The notes under the pieces: generated by a model
What the model saw: only the letters and a program-made list of their open reading frames with translations
Database searches by the model: none
Told to the model about the DNA's origin: nothing
Program-made: the position numbers and the translations under genes
Source: Aphidius gifuensis
Taxonomy: Eukaryota > Arthropoda > Insecta > Hymenoptera > Braconidae
Direction: 5' to 3'
Assembly: GCF_014905175.1 (NCBI RefSeq)
Contig: NC_057790.1
Coordinates: 24,950,469 to 25,014,468 of the forward strand
DNA length: 64,000 nt
Shown here: piece after piece, positions 40,598 through 53,032 of the stretch
How positions within the stretch are numbered: position 1 is the first letter of the stretch
Layout of the letters: each line of letters opens with the position of its first letter

Positions 40598-41650
40598 AAC
40601 TGGTGACAAGATAAGACGTTATCATCCATATTCAAATCAGTATCACAAGAGAGATCCATCATCAGGAAAATAATCATCATCATCATCATTCTTTCTCTAC
40701 AAGAAGACTTCATCTTGTATTTATTTATATTTCTTTATTTTTGATTGTAAATCATCAATTATTATTATTTTTCATTTCTTTTTTTTTTTCAACGACAAAT
40801 TAACCACTTGAAATAATTAAAAATTTAATTTTGGTTTTTGTGTCAATCTATTATAAAACTTATTTTTGCAGAAAAAAAATTAATAAGATAATTAAATTCA
40901 CTTTGTTAAAAACGAATTTAAAAATTAAATATATAAAATTTATATTTATTAATATGAATGTAGACTATTCTATTTTAAATATATAAATTAATCATCAATA
41001 AAATTATAAAATTAAATAAACAATTTAAATTGTCTAAATAAATTTTAAGAGAAAATTACTTTATCAACTAAAATGACAACATGGCAGAAGGGAGAGATGA
41101 GGAGAGATAATGTTTTTTTTTTTTTTTCCGTCTCATCAATTGTTTGCATGTGTGTGTGTGTGTTGTAATAAATAATTTCAGATTTGGAAAAAAAAGGGTC
41201 TCGCGAGGGCGATCATTGGATCGGCCGAAAAAAATATTTGTTAATGGATTTATAAAATTAAATTAATAAAAACCTTTAAAGAAAATACTGCCAAAAGTTA
41301 ACGAAAAATTTTAATTATAAATTATCACTTAGATACAACTGTCAATTTATAAATAATGACTAGGTAAGTTAAAGTCAATCTGAACATTTGAGGTTAATTT
41401 AATATCAACGAATTATTCATCTTTTTATCCAAATAATTATGGAAAATTTTATTAATTAACATTAAACAAAATAGTAAATTATTTATAAATTAATTTATTT
41501 TTTATAATTATCAATTATCTTGAGTTTTTAAGTGATAAATTCATTACAAAAATTGTAATTATTAATGTTATATGTAACAAAAAAAAAAAATAATCCTCGT
41601 GCGCGCGCTTTTTTTTTTTTATTAAATTTGTTTGTTTATTAATTAATAAT
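40598..41650. other. Spacer between RNF146 and NAA50
   Basis: This contains the RNF146 3' untranslated region, with a CAT microsatellite at about 40,673-40,690. The likely NAA50 promoter contains TCTCGCGAG near 41,201-41,209 and GTGCGCGCGC near 41,600. TCTCGCGAG matches the core of a known housekeeping promoter palindrome (TCTCGCGAGA), lacking its last base. Confidence 0.45.
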
Positions 41651-42484
41651 ATGATTGTTTATAACAGGACTAAAATTGAATTGGGAGATGTCACACCGCA
41701 CAATATTAAGCAACTCAAGTTGCTAAATCAAGTTGTATTTCCAGTTTCGTATAATGAAAAATTTTACAAGGATGTCCTTGAAGCTGGTGAACTTGCCAAG
41801 CTTGCTTACTACAATGACATTGTGGTAAGAATATTGTTTATAATTATAATTAATTTACAAATTAAAAATACCTCAAATATTTTACAGATGAAAAAAAAGA
41901 ATAATTACTTTTTGTCTTTTACTTTTCATCTTGGTATTTTTTTTTTTTTTTTGACATTTGATTTTGCTTATCAGTACAAGATCATCATGTTGATGTTTGA
42001 TGAAATTGTTAAATTGATACTTGATCATATCATGAAAGCCTATAAATATCTGACCTTAATATGTGAAAATTAATTTCAGGTTGGAGCTGTTTGTTGTCGT
42101 GTTGATACCTCGGAAAATTCACGAAGATTGTACATCATGACACTTGGCTGTTTGTCACCCTACAGAAGGCTTGGAATTGGCACAGTTATGGTTCAGCATG
42201 TTTTAAATTATGTCAATAAAGATGCTAATTTTGATTCAATATTTTTGTAAGTAAAATAATTTATTGTATTTTTAAATAGATAATTTTTAAATAATAAATT
42301 GCTTTTTTATTATTTTAGGCATGTTCAAGTTAACAACGAGGGTGCAATTGATTTTTATAAAAAATTTGGTTTTGAAATTGTTGCAACTAAAAATCAATAT
42401 TACAAAAGAATTACACCACCTGATGCACATGTACTCCAAAAAACTTTAAATTCAAAATCAAATGATAATCATGAATTAAATTAA
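41651..42484 (+). CDS. NAA50: NAA50 (separation anxiety): N-terminal acetyltransferase
   Basis: Exons 41651-41824, 42080-42246 and 42319-42484 encode 168 residues, matching the usual length of about 169. The sequence follows the family almost throughout: IELGDVTPHNIKQLK, FPVSYNEKFYKDVLE, VGAVCCRVD, the acetyl-CoA-binding YRRLGIGT loop of the GNAT fold, NEGAIDFYKKFGFEI and DAHVLQK. NAA50 acetylates N-terminal Met-starting proteins, associates with the NatA complex at the ribosome, and is needed for sister-chromatid cohesion in flies (san). The ATG at 41,651 gives a slightly longer N-terminus (MIVYNRTK) than the human one. The open frame running on past 41,824 is intron. Confidence 0.96.
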
Positions 42485-43082
42485 TTTTATGACTTTCTAA
42501 ATAATTATTTAAACATAAAAATCCGATTGTCTCTCTTTTTTTTTTCTCTCTTTAAATCTCTCTACATCTTTATCTCTTTCTCATATTCTCTATCGAAAAT
42601 TCAATCTTGTTTTAAAATCATGTTTAAATTACTGTACAGAATGTGTTTATAATTTTTCTTTTTTTTTTTTTTTTACTTTTGATTGAATAATGGTTGTTAC
42701 TTGACAATAATTTTGTCAAGTGTTGTTCAATTAAATTTTTTAGTTTAAAAAAATAAACAAACATATATCAATTAGAAATTTTTTTCCAAGAGACACAAAT
42801 TTATTGAATAAATAATATAGTTAAAACAGTAAAATGATTCAATTAATTTTTTATTTTTATGCCTCAAAAAACAATTTTTATTTTTTTTTATTTAATCATC
42901 TGTCAACAGGCTGTTGTTAAAAAAAAAAAGCATATTTAATTTGTATCAATTTTTTGTAGGATTCAATAAATAATATTACAAATTGAGCTTTAAAAAAGAA
43001 TTTTATAAAAATTAAAATTAATTAATTTCCGTCCTGCGGATTAAGCTTTTTTTACGTATCGAATTTATTTTCAGATCCATTG
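42485..43082. other. Convergent 3' spacer between NAA50 and hormone-sensitive lipase
   Basis: Only A+T-rich and T-rich tracts with probable 3' untranslated regions of the two tail-to-tail genes. No exon was seen. Confidence 0.6.
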
Positions 43083-45651
43083 TTACATTTCGATTATTTC
43101 CTTGATTTTTTGCATACATAATTCAGCGCCTTCATGTGCTTCTTTACACCACTAAATAAATAGATAAATTTACCAAATAATTAAATAATTTAACAGACAT
43201 ATTTGTAGTTTAAATTAAAGAACAAAATTACCATGCATAGATGAAGAAAACCATGTGGTAAACCAGGCAATATATCAAGGCTAACATCAACACCCAGGGC
43301 TCTTAATTTTCGTGCAAACATTACGCAGTCATCTAGACAAGGATCAAAATCTGTTGTCTGAAATGAAACAATTTATTAATTTAGTAAAAGAAAAAAAAAA
43401 CAATTGACACAACAATAATTATTGATCAAAATCTTACAAGTATTTTTGTAGGTGGTAAATGCCTTAGTACATCATCTGGTGTTCTATATGGACTCAACAG
43501 TGGATCACGTGGTACAGTAAATGAAAAATCATCAGATGGACTTTTAACATCAAGTAAATCAAGTTCTTTTGTTTTTTGTTCATCTTTACTAAATTTAAAT
43601 CCAAAAATACCAGTACTATTATCTTCTTGCGTTTTACTACATTCACCTTGGCTCTGACTACTTGCCAAAAAACCTGGTGCTTTTGATGTAGCATTTTTAT
43701 AAATATCAAAAAATTTACGAAAATATTCCTTTGTTGGTTTTTCATTAGTTGTCTCATCTTTTAAATTATCTAATGATTTATTAGAAGGAGCATCATGATC
43801 ACCTAAACTTATTGAATTAAGTGTTGAATCAGATGGTAATGATGCTAATTTATTTTCTTCAGCATCATCATCATCAGCACCATTTGGACTAAGTGCCAAT
43901 GCTATTAAATCACTTTCACTAACTTCAGCAAATGATTCATTATCAGATTCTTGTGATTCATCATTTTCATTGTCTTTATATTTTTTTGGATCACCAAGTG
44001 TATATGCTTTTAAACAACGTACCATAAAACCAAATGGTAAAAGTGGATCTGTTATACCAAGCATTCTTGATGGTGATGGAATAAATTCCATAAGTGTTGG
44101 TGTATAAACCATAAATATACCAAATGGTTTTTGTATTTTAAGTTCATGACATTTTGTTGCCAAAGCTAAATTTAAATTTGCACCAGCAGAATCACCTGTT
44201 AATAATTTCAAATAATTACTAATTTATAAAACAATCAAAAAGATATAAATTAATTTATAAATTACCAATAAGAATAACTCGTTTTGCATTTGTTCCAAGA
44301 AGTGAAGTTGCATGTTTATGTGCCCATGCATATGTATAAACAATTTCTTCAATTGCTCTTGGATATGGTGCTTCTGGTGCATGACTATAATCAACACTTA
44401 AAATTGGTACATCAAGACTAACAGCCCACGAACGTAAATAAATTTCATGTGATTTTGGACTGTGTGATACAAATCCACCACCATGACAATGAAACAACAA
44501 TACATCTGATGGTCCATAAAGTTCACCACTAGCTTTTGCTGATCCAATCTATCAAAATTAAATTTACATATTATTATTAGTCACTTTTAAATATAAAAAT
44601 TATAATTTACCATTCCAATTCTTCTCTTTGAACTGTACAATTTAACGTGAATTGGTTTTTTTCCAATATGACTTAATGGAATTGGTATATTAACATCTTC
44701 ATTATTAACACCCAAAATAATAAGTTCATCTGGTGTTATTGATATAACTTGATTAATTGATAATTTTGGTGTCATCATAAGTGGTAAAAATTGTGCAAAA
44801 TGTGTTTCATTTAAATACCAAAATGATTTTATAAAATAAATATCAGAATGTTGTGATATATTTAAAATTCTTCTTGCACGTGCTTCTGGATCAACAAGAT
44901 ATTTAACTGAATTTGCACATCTACCAATGACACTTGTTTTATTTGTATAATAAGTTTCACTAAATGTTACCATTGATACTAGTATTGTTTTTAATGCTGA
45001 TTTTAATGAATCAGCATATTGAAAACCAAGACATCTACCATAAAAACAATATTGATCAAGATGCTCAGCATAACTTATTAAATCTTGTGTATTATGTTGA
45101 TCAGCTGGAAATAATGATGGTTTACCATCAATTTCAGAATCACGCCATTCATGAAGTGTCTTCAAATGATGAAGAAATGTACTTAATGATGCAACTAATT
45201 GTGAACAAGCTTCAATTTCTCTTGAATAAAATAAAATTAAATTTAGATTAAATATTTTTAATAAATAATTTAATTATTAATATAAATTTTACCTCATGTA
45301 GTGTGTTTTTCTAAATAATACAGAATCTTTTTGCATGTAAACTTGACGACAAATCTCTCCAGTATGTAGTACACTTTTATCAACAAGATATAAAAAACTT
45401 CTGTAGCCATTACCAGGTGTTTTATCATCAAAATCATATTTTGATGCTATTTCAGATATTTCTTTGTACAATGGACGTAACTCATCAAGTGTATTTAATA
45501 CTGATGTTAAACCAGCACATATACGTAAACTATTATCATCTTGATATGATGAAAAATAATCATTATTTGCACGTGCTATTTCACGTAGTACTCCCCATGT
45601 TGTTGGCTCCAGGTCTTCAAATGGTCTCTCAAATCCATCATCCAGAGACAT
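43083..45651 (-). CDS. Hsl: Hormone-sensitive lipase
   Basis: Exons, 5' to 3': 45651-45293, 45220-44611, 44548-44266, 44195-43438, 43357-43232 and 43151-43083. All phases agree; the product is about 734 residues. The N-terminal half is the HSL-specific domain (starts MSLDDGFERPFEDLEP). The alpha/beta-hydrolase half has the oxyanion-hole motif HGGGF at residues 345-349, the nucleophile motif GDSAG with Ser 420, an Asp in DPCLDD at 675-680 and the catalytic His in PHGF at 705. The enzyme hydrolyses diacylglycerol and other stored neutral lipids on fat-body lipid droplets. A long Asp/Glu/Ser-rich insert (about residues 485-640) within the catalytic domain corresponds to the regulatory module, phosphorylated in mammals. 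The gene lies tail-to-tail with NAA50. Confidence 0.95.
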
Positions 45652-46843
45652 GATTTACCTTATTTTTTTTTCTCTTTTTTTTTAACTACCCACTTGATGA
45701 TGTTTTTTATTAAAAAACTTGCAATAATTTAATTGTTGTGTATTATTATTTCAACTTTGTTTTGTTTCATTATATTTGTTTAGTTTAATTGGAGTAATTG
45801 ATAATTTATCACTTTATTTATCAGACGGATTTATTCAAGTCTTGGTAATTATTTAATTTTCTTATTAATTTTTAATTTGAAAAATATATTATTGATTTTT
45901 TTTTAAAGAGACAAGTATGTTGTTGAGGTGTTGTTATTTTTAATTTGAGTAGCAGGTTATAAACTCATCCAAGTATTTGTTGTTAATAATTTTAAATATA
46001 GACTAATTTCATTATTACTACGTTTTAATTTTTTAATTAATTGTAATTATTTCATCATTGCTTTGTTTTAATTTTATAACAATTTCGAGGATATTATGAC
46101 GTGTTTGTAAAATAATTTTTGACGTTTGTAGGCCGAATTGTTTATTTTCTTCCACTTCATATTTTCTCTTGACACTTTTTTTTTTTTACTATTGCGGTGA
46201 GTTTTAAGAACAACGTGAAGAAAGCCCAAGTCGAAATGAAGTCATTATCGATTCGAAATAGATAAACAAAAAAGGGGATAGAAAAAAATAGCAATTAAAA
46301 TTAAAAAAAAAAAAAAAATACATTTTTAATGTTTTACATTTTTATTTATTTTTTGTACTTATTAATAATCACGTACATTTTTAATTTTAATATGTAGATA
46401 AAGCGAAAAAACGAAAAACCAAAAACAAAATATTGTTTAAACGAAAAAAAAAAAAATTACTGAGTGGTTTTAACTAGTTATATTATTTTAAATAACAACC
46501 AGTAAATACAATATTTAAACAATCGTATTTGTTTTTTTAAAAAAATATCAAACAAGTATGAATAAAGTAAAAAAAAAGAGTAAATAAAAAAATAGCTTCT
46601 AGATTAATAGCAGAATATTGAACAATGAAGCTAACAAAGCAAAAAAATATTTTCGTAGTTAAAAAAAAAATAATAATAAAGAGTTAAATTTCATTGGCAC
46701 TGTTTAAGCAAAAAAAAAAAAAAACAAAAAACAACTGTGCTTAACAGTTGATTCATTGTTTTTTGTCTTCATAATTTTAAGATATACTTGAAGATGTTCT
46801 TTGGGCTTTGAAGTTGATACAATGAAAATACTTATTAATTTTT
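45652..46843. other. Hormone-sensitive lipase promoter region and A+T-rich spacer
   Basis: This lies upstream of the lipase and downstream of the RRM-F-box-LRR gene. A mixed-composition patch at about 46,135-46,265 may be promoter. The rest is poly-A and A+T-rich, including several A-runs of 10 bases or more between 46,290 and 46,730. No exon was recognised. Confidence 0.45.
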
Positions 46844-49025
46844 TTATATTCCTAATTGATGGCCTAACAAACCAATGGCATAAAAACCACCGTAATCCTC
46901 ATCGTCATCATCAAAATTATCTGAATCATCATCATAATAATCATCATCATCATCATCGTCATCCCAAAAATCATAATCCTCCTCCTCATCATCATCATCA
47001 TCATCATCACTATCATGATATTTTGATGATCTTATTTCAATAATTAACAATGGTGATAAATTTTCAGCTTTATCATAGTCATTAATAACTGTGCGATCAA
47101 CACAAAGATTTAATTTGACATTATTTTGACGTTTTTTAGTTATATTTGCTGCATTTATTATTGTTTCATTTGTTATTGATGTACCAGCTAAAGAAAGTCT
47201 GCTAAGATTACCAGCAATTTTTAATAATCTAATAATACCAGAATCATGTATTCCAAGTGAATATTCACATTCTAATGTTTTAAGCATTTTCATTCTTCCA
47301 AATGGTGCATCAGTAACATCATCAGTCATATTACTTATTAATAATATTTCTAGCTTTGGCAATTTAGCCAATTCACTGACACCTTTGTCAGATAATTTAA
47401 TACAATGATTTACATTTAAATTTTCAATATTTTGACATTTTGATGATAAATTAATCAAAAATTGATCATCAGTTTCAAATACTTTTTCTAAATTTAAATA
47501 TTTAAGATTAACAAGATTTGTCAATAATGCCAATCCATTTTTATGAAATTCACAACTTGCAACATTTAAATATTCAATTGTTTGTTTTTGACTCAATACT
47601 TTTGATACATTTTTTTTAAATACATAACCATTTAGTGTTAATGATTTTAAAGCTGTAAATTTCGATAATGTCTGTAAAATAAAAATGCAATAAATGATTA
47701 ATACAACAATCAATTTCAAATATATAAATTATGTAAAACGAAAAAAACTTACTGCTGCTGTATTACGTGGTAGAAATTTATGTTTTGAACCAAATATTGA
47801 ATCACATTGTACCATTGACATGTGAATTTTTTGTATTGTTGATGGAAGACTTGATAAACAATCACTTGATGATTCATTTTTGATATTTTTAATTTCAAAT
47901 TGTTCAAGTTTATCCATGTGATTGAATGCATTAAAAAAATGACGTGGTGAACATTGTAAAAATTCAACTTGTAATGTTTGTAAATTATAACAATATTTAC
48001 GTACTGATAACAAAAATGAACTGCAATATGTATTTAATTTTAATGTTGTTAAATAACGACCACATCTTTTAATGAGTTTATTAAAATATGGCTTTTGTGT
48101 TTTTTGTATTTCATCAGATGGCTTTGGAAATGTCAGAGTTTTTATGTCATGCCAAGCTTGTTGTTCACCCACATCTTTCCATCTTGTACAAACTATTTTT
48201 GCATAAATTAAAATATACATTAGATAAATTAATAAACCATTTAATTAAATTGTATTTATAAAAATTACCATCTTCAATTTCAAGCCTCTTGTCAATTGGA
48301 AGATACGTGAATATTTTTGATAAACAATCATCATCAAGTATGTCAATAATAGCATCACCAGTTATTTCTTCTTCATCAGCTTTATTTTGTAATTTTTTAA
48401 GTAAATTTTTCTTATATTTTTTTTCATTTTTATATTTAGCATTCATTCTTTTTGTTCTGTAATAACTTAAAACCAATTTTTTTCCTGAAAGTATTATTTC
48501 TTTTTTTTGACTTGCCATAACAGCTCTGTAAAAAAATTTTAATATTTAATTAATTTGTTTTTATATTTTGATATTTGTTAACTTACTTTTCAGCATCTTC
48601 AACATTGGTAAATGTGACAAAGGAAAATATTCCTGGTGAATCTTTATTTATAAACTTACAGGTAACATCTCCATAAGCTGATAAAACTTTTTTCAAATCA
48701 TGTTTTGTTGCCTAAAATATAACATTTAAATAGTATGTACCTGTTTATTTTTTTATAAAATAGGTAAATTATTATTTTACTTACATTTTTTGGAATACTA
48801 CAAACATGTAGTTTTTTAGTTCTTGGATCTTGTTTTTTTTTTTCTTGCTTTTTAGAAGTACTTTGTATTTCTGTCAATTAAAAAATTATAATAATATTTT
48901 TAATAAAAATAATATAATATTCTTGGTTATGTTTGTTGTTAATGCAAAATTATAATTTGATTGTTAATTAATAAATTAAATAATTAACAATTTAGTTAAT
49001 TAAACTAACCTGCATTGTCCTCCAT
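46844..49025 (-). CDS. RRM-F-box-LRR protein, paralogue 1, with acidic tail
   Basis: Exons, 5' to 3': 49025-49010, 48870-48785, 48711-48587, 48525-48269, 48192-47753 and 47671-46844. They join in frame to about 583 residues. An RNA recognition motif (about 25-100) shows an RNP2-like LHVCSIP and RNP1-like GIFSFVTF. A Lys-rich linker follows, then an F-box (about 134-175; DDCLSKIFTYLPIDKRLEIE, with VCTRWKDV after the intron), leucine-rich repeats (LTNLVNLKYLNL, CQNIENLNVNHC) and a C-terminal tail dominated by Asp (about 520-570). F-box proteins with LRRs usually bind Skp1 in SCF ubiquitin ligases and choose substrates with the LRR. The RRM suggests RNA or RNP contact. The first coding exon is only 16 bases. 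Intron positions in the F-box match the other two paralogues in this window. Target and pathway are unknown. Confidence 0.85.
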
Positions 49026-49666
49026 ACTGGAAAATTGTTTATTCAAATCGAAATGAATAAACAAATAAATGACTGATTTATGACAATTGTTAGATTTTGT
49101 TTTTTATTTTTTCAAGCTTTTGAAGAATAGCTAGAAGAAATGAAATGATACAGTGTCTAGATGATTTTTTTTGATAAAAAAAAAAACCTTTCCAAAATTT
49201 ATCTTACTCTAAGCACCGGCTTTTTTTTTTTTAATTGTTATTATATTTTTTTTTTTTGCATCCCCCTCGAATCTCGATGGACACAATTTGCAATTGCGTC
49301 TCTAAAAAATGAAAGGTGAATTTTCAATTTCCATCCACTTTTTGCGTCGAAAAAAAAAACAAAAAAAACGACAAACTAATTTAGCATTTAAAATTTTAAA
49401 AATGCTATATATTATTTAATTTATTAATCATAATAATCAAAACAATTTAATTTTAATTTATATTAATAATTTATTATCAATTCATAATTTAAAAAAAAAA
49501 AAAATACATTATACATTATTGTAAAGATGAAAAAAAAAAAAAACAAATAAATTTATTATTAATTGTATTTTACTTTTAAATTGAAAAATAATAAATTTAT
49601 TAACTCTTGAAGTATACATATTATAAGAGCAATATATTTATATTTTATTTGAAAAATTAAAAATAA
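49026..49666. other. Spacer between the RRM-F-box-LRR gene and the recombinase-like gene
   Basis: Promoter region of paralogue 1 (mixed-sequence patch at about 49,255-49,345) and 3' untranslated region of the next minus-strand gene. No exon was seen. Confidence 0.5.
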
Positions 49667-51528
49667 TTATTTTTTAAAAGTTATATTTATTTGACAATTA
49701 TGAAAATTAAAAATATGTTGACTTGTTGGTGTTATAGTAAAATTATTTCCATTGATAAGAGCAACACAATTTTTTAGTGGTGCTGATGATGAAGATGTTG
49801 ATGAAGATGATGTTGATGTTGTTGGTGTCATTGGTGTTATTGGTGTTAACGGTGGTGGTGTTGATAGTAATAGTGGTTTTGATGTTGATGGTAGATCATT
49901 ATCTTTTCTTACTTTTTTCCTTAATGGTTCTATATCTTCTTGTTTTATTATATTATTTGGACTTTGTTTATTTAAAATTACTATTTCAGAAGTTGTTTTT
50001 GTTAACTTGGGATTCATTTTTTGATTTTGTATTTGTGGAATAAAATTCATTGTTGGTTTTGGTTCTCTTGGAATGTCTTTAGTATTATTATTATTAGTAT
50101 TTTTTAATGCCTGTATTTTTTTATTTTCAGCAGCTTCTTTTATAAAATCAATAACATGTTCTGTTTTCCATCCACCATGTAGTTTAAGTGTATTTATATC
50201 AACACCAGAATCAGCAAGTAATTTTGCTGATGTACGACGAAATGAACTGCCAGTATATAAATCAAGATTTGGTAAATTTAAATATTTAGCAATTTCTTTA
50301 GGCATTCTACCAAAATTATTTTTACCAATAACAATATTTATACATTTACCATTTTTTAATTTAATAAATAATCTATTTGTTTGAATATCATTTGGACGTA
50401 ATAATATATATTTTTTATATATATTATAAAATTCACCTTCAACAGTAAATATTCTTTGTTTTCTATTAGCTTCTGGACGTATTGTTACAATTAATAATGA
50501 ACCATCATCTTTTAAATCATCAATAGTCATGTTATATAATTCTTTACATCTACATGCACCAATAAAACCAAATATAAATGCAACTTTAACAGCTAAATAA
50601 AATTTATCAGGTGCATCATTTAAAAAATGTTCAATTTCTTTTGATGTAAATATTTTACTTCTTGTACTAAAATAACCATCTGATTTTTTTCTTAAATAAC
50701 AATTTAATAATTTATAACAACCAATATCAATACCATCATTTAATTGTATTGTTTTTTTAAGCATAAAATAATGTGATTTTAGTGTTGGTGGTTTAATTTT
50801 TTTTGATAATTCATGAAAATAATTTAATAATAATTTTTCATCAAGTTCTTTGATGTTTTTTTTATTTTTCCATTCAATTAATGCATTATAAATAATGGCA
50901 TATCTTTCTTTCGATCTTTCTGATAAACTTGATGTTGATGTTTTTGTATTATCAATGTCATCATCATCAGCACCTTCACCATTATAATCATCATCACCTT
51001 CACCATTATAATAATAATCTTCATCATCATCATCATCACCATCTGATTCTTCATTTGAACTAGTTACTTTTATTATATCATGTGTTGTTATCATATGTGT
51101 ATCAAGAATACTCTTTTCATCAAAAAGTTCATTACAAATTGTACATGGAAATATTTCATTGGCATCAACATGCACTTGTATATGAATTTTTTGTGATAAT
51201 TCAGTTTCACAATGTACCCCACAAATATGACAAACATATAAATCAGCAAAACCAGATGTATTTTGATTATTTAGTGAGACAAAATTAACGTCAAGTGGAT
51301 CATCACTTTCATTGATGTCTTCAACTTTGATATCAACTGGTTCAAATTTTATTGTATTGTCTATTAAATTTTCTGTTGAATTGTTAGCTTTATTATTTTT
51401 AGCACCACGATAATCTATGTATAACAAATTGAATATGAATTAACAAATAAATCCTTTAATGTGCTTGAATATTATAAAAAATAATACATACGTTTTGGTC
51501 CTGGATTTATGTTTGAATCATTGTCCAT
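49667..51528 (-). CDS. C2H2 zinc-finger protein with domesticated, probably inactive tyrosine-recombinase domain
   Basis: Exons 51528-51492 and 51414-49667 encode about 594 residues. The N-terminal part has two C2H2 zinc fingers (C74, C77, H90, H94; C103, C106, H119, H124) and an Asp/Glu-rich stretch (about 130-165). Residues about 180-440 read as a core-binding plus catalytic tyrosine-recombinase (Crypton/YR-type) domain: GFIGACRCKEL holds the first catalytic Arg (301), and SSFRRTSAKLLADSG then LKLHGGW follow the box-II region. The usual HxxR reads SxxR (402-405), W428 fills the His/Trp position, and the expected Tyr is Phe 436. The tail is Asn/Ser/Thr/Pro-rich. There are no terminal repeats around the gene and it has an intron, so it reads as a host gene derived from a transposon, probably DNA-binding rather than recombining. 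It is flanked by the F-box/LRR cluster. Confidence 0.8.
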
Positions 51529-51923
51529 GTTGATTGACAATTATTTTATCTAGAGTATAAAAATATTATTAATTAATTAGTAATTGACAGTTATCATGTC
51601 AACAACAATTTAAGACTCTCTTTGTATATTTGATCATGGTTAAAATAAATAATTATACAACTTACTTGAAATGATTTGTAAAATATCAATATGACTGTCG
51701 TTTTTTTTTTTTTAATTTTAATCTTTTTATGGATATTTTTATATGTTATATTTAACAACAATTTAATTAATATTTTATAAATTAAAAGTATAAAAGTATT
51801 ATTTGTAATTATAACAATATACCTACTTTAGTTATTTTTATTTTTTTGGATAAAAAAAAAATGACGTTTGTGTTGAATAATACAATTACAACAACAATAA
51901 CAAAAGAAAAAAAAATTATTATA

Positions 51924-52071
51924 GGGATATTCTTTCACGGCGGATTCCCACCACCACAATTTTTTATATATACGTGTGGCTGTTTAAAGTAGTGCACATA
52001 TTATACCAACATATAAAAAGTTGTGGAGATGAAAATCCACCAGGAAAAAACCCGGCATGAAAGAATATCCC
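51924..52071. mobile_element. MITE with TA target duplication
   Basis: The left end reads TAGGGATATTCTTTCA and the right end TGAAAGAATATCCCTA, a perfect 16-bp inverted repeat including the outer TA on each side. The inverted similarity continues less perfectly inward, through CCACCACCACAA and its counterpart TTGTGGAGATG. A TA target-site duplication with terminal GGGATATTC fits a Tc1/mariner-type non-autonomous element. The interior has no coding capacity. Confidence 0.8.
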
Positions 52072-52427
52072 TACTTCCTAAGCAAAAAATCAAAGTTGTT
52101 TGAAACTACAATAGTACAAAATATAATAATTATAGCTGAACATGAACTAAATATGATTCCAACTACCAGTACAAATTTTAGAATGCCTGAAACAAAAATT
52201 ATTTAAAAGTTTGCTGCATTGAAAATTCAATTGCTAGTCAACAAATCAGAGGAACAAGGGTAATTGGAATTTTATAATGACATTAATATATATTTTAACA
52301 ATTGAAATTATAAGAAAACCACTTACCACTTGTACTACAATTCTACTTTGACATGATGCATCACATTTGACATTAACTGTAAATATAAATTTTTTTGATA
52401 TTACTTTTATTAGTAGTTAATTGATGC

Positions 52428-52551
52428 TATGGTAAAAAAAATTTCTCCGCTTTTCTCCGAAGTTTTTCTGATTTTCTCCGATTTTTGTCCGTATTTTCTG
52501 CAGATTTATAAAATCGGAGAAAATCGGAGAAATCATTTTTGCCAGGGTGGA
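52428..52551. mobile_element. CTCCG-rich MITE-like inverted repeat inserted in a duplicated segment
   Basis: The arms are built of repeated TTTTCTCCGA words on the left and TCGGAGAAAA words on the right. The ends approximate TGGTAAAAAAAATTTCTCCG and its imperfect complement ending in GCCAGGG. The parallel copy of the host segment near 55,775-55,800 lacks the element (TTGATG runs directly into AATATTTTTTAATATT), which supports insertion after the duplication. Related CTCCG-rich sequence occurs at 58,175-58,290 and about 10,360-10,490. Confidence 0.65.
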
Positions 52552-52863
52552 TATTTTGTAATATTTTTTATGGTCATTTCTCATGGTTAAATCTCAATGG
52601 TTGGTGATTAATTATACCAAACATGATAAACTTCATCGCGATATAAATACAAATAATAAAATATTATTGGTATGTTATTGAATTATATTATAAAATACTT
52701 GAAAAATAGACGATGTCTAGTCTACTTTTTTTCATACGCAATATATTTTTTTTCAACAAATTTATTTATTTATTCTTATTTAGTCAAAAAAAAAAAAAAT
52801 TGAACATAATATACTCAAAGAATTGTTTTTTCGAAACAAAGCTAAATATTGCTTGGAAAGATA

Positions 52864-53032
52864 CACAGTACATTCAACAATATTTATTCAATTTTTTAAA
52901 TAGAAAATTTACTTTTCCTTTAAAATTTTATTATCGTACTTATTGGACTACCATTAAACTTCTAACGAGTCATTAGAAATTAAGTAAATTTTCCATTAAA
53001 AAAATTGAATAAATATTGTTCAATGTACTGTG
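52864..53032. mobile_element. Long hairpin element, arms of about 51 bp
   Basis: The arm beginning CACAGTACATTCAACAATAT (52,864-52,914) is matched by its near-perfect reverse complement at 52,982-53,032, ending in ATATTGTTCAATGTACTGTG, with only a handful of mismatches. The interior is about 67 bp. Transcribed, it would fold into a long near-perfect stem. This could be a foldback MITE or a small-RNA precursor; the mobile-element reading is preferred because several other such elements lie nearby. Confidence 0.7.

Noticed and set aside
40479..40673. Overlapping frame at the 3' end of RNF146
   Set aside because: It is out of frame with the RING/WWE exons and has no supporting splice pair that I could see; the TAG at 40,597 ends the main frame.
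41825..42073. Extension of the NAA50 first exon as a longer open frame
   Set aside because: A GTAAGA donor at 41,825 and the conserved VGAVCCRVD continuation at 42,080 show that this is intron.
46801..47043. His-rich plus-strand frame
   Set aside because: It is the antisense shadow of the Asp-rich tail of the RRM-F-box-LRR protein.
49752..50384. Several plus-strand frames of about 90-100 codons
   Set aside because: Antisense shadows of the low-complexity tail and recombinase domain of the minus-strand zinc-finger gene.
52713..52976. 87-codon frame upstream of the receptor gene
   Set aside because: Phe/Lys-rich and running through the left arm of the long hairpin element; not a gene.
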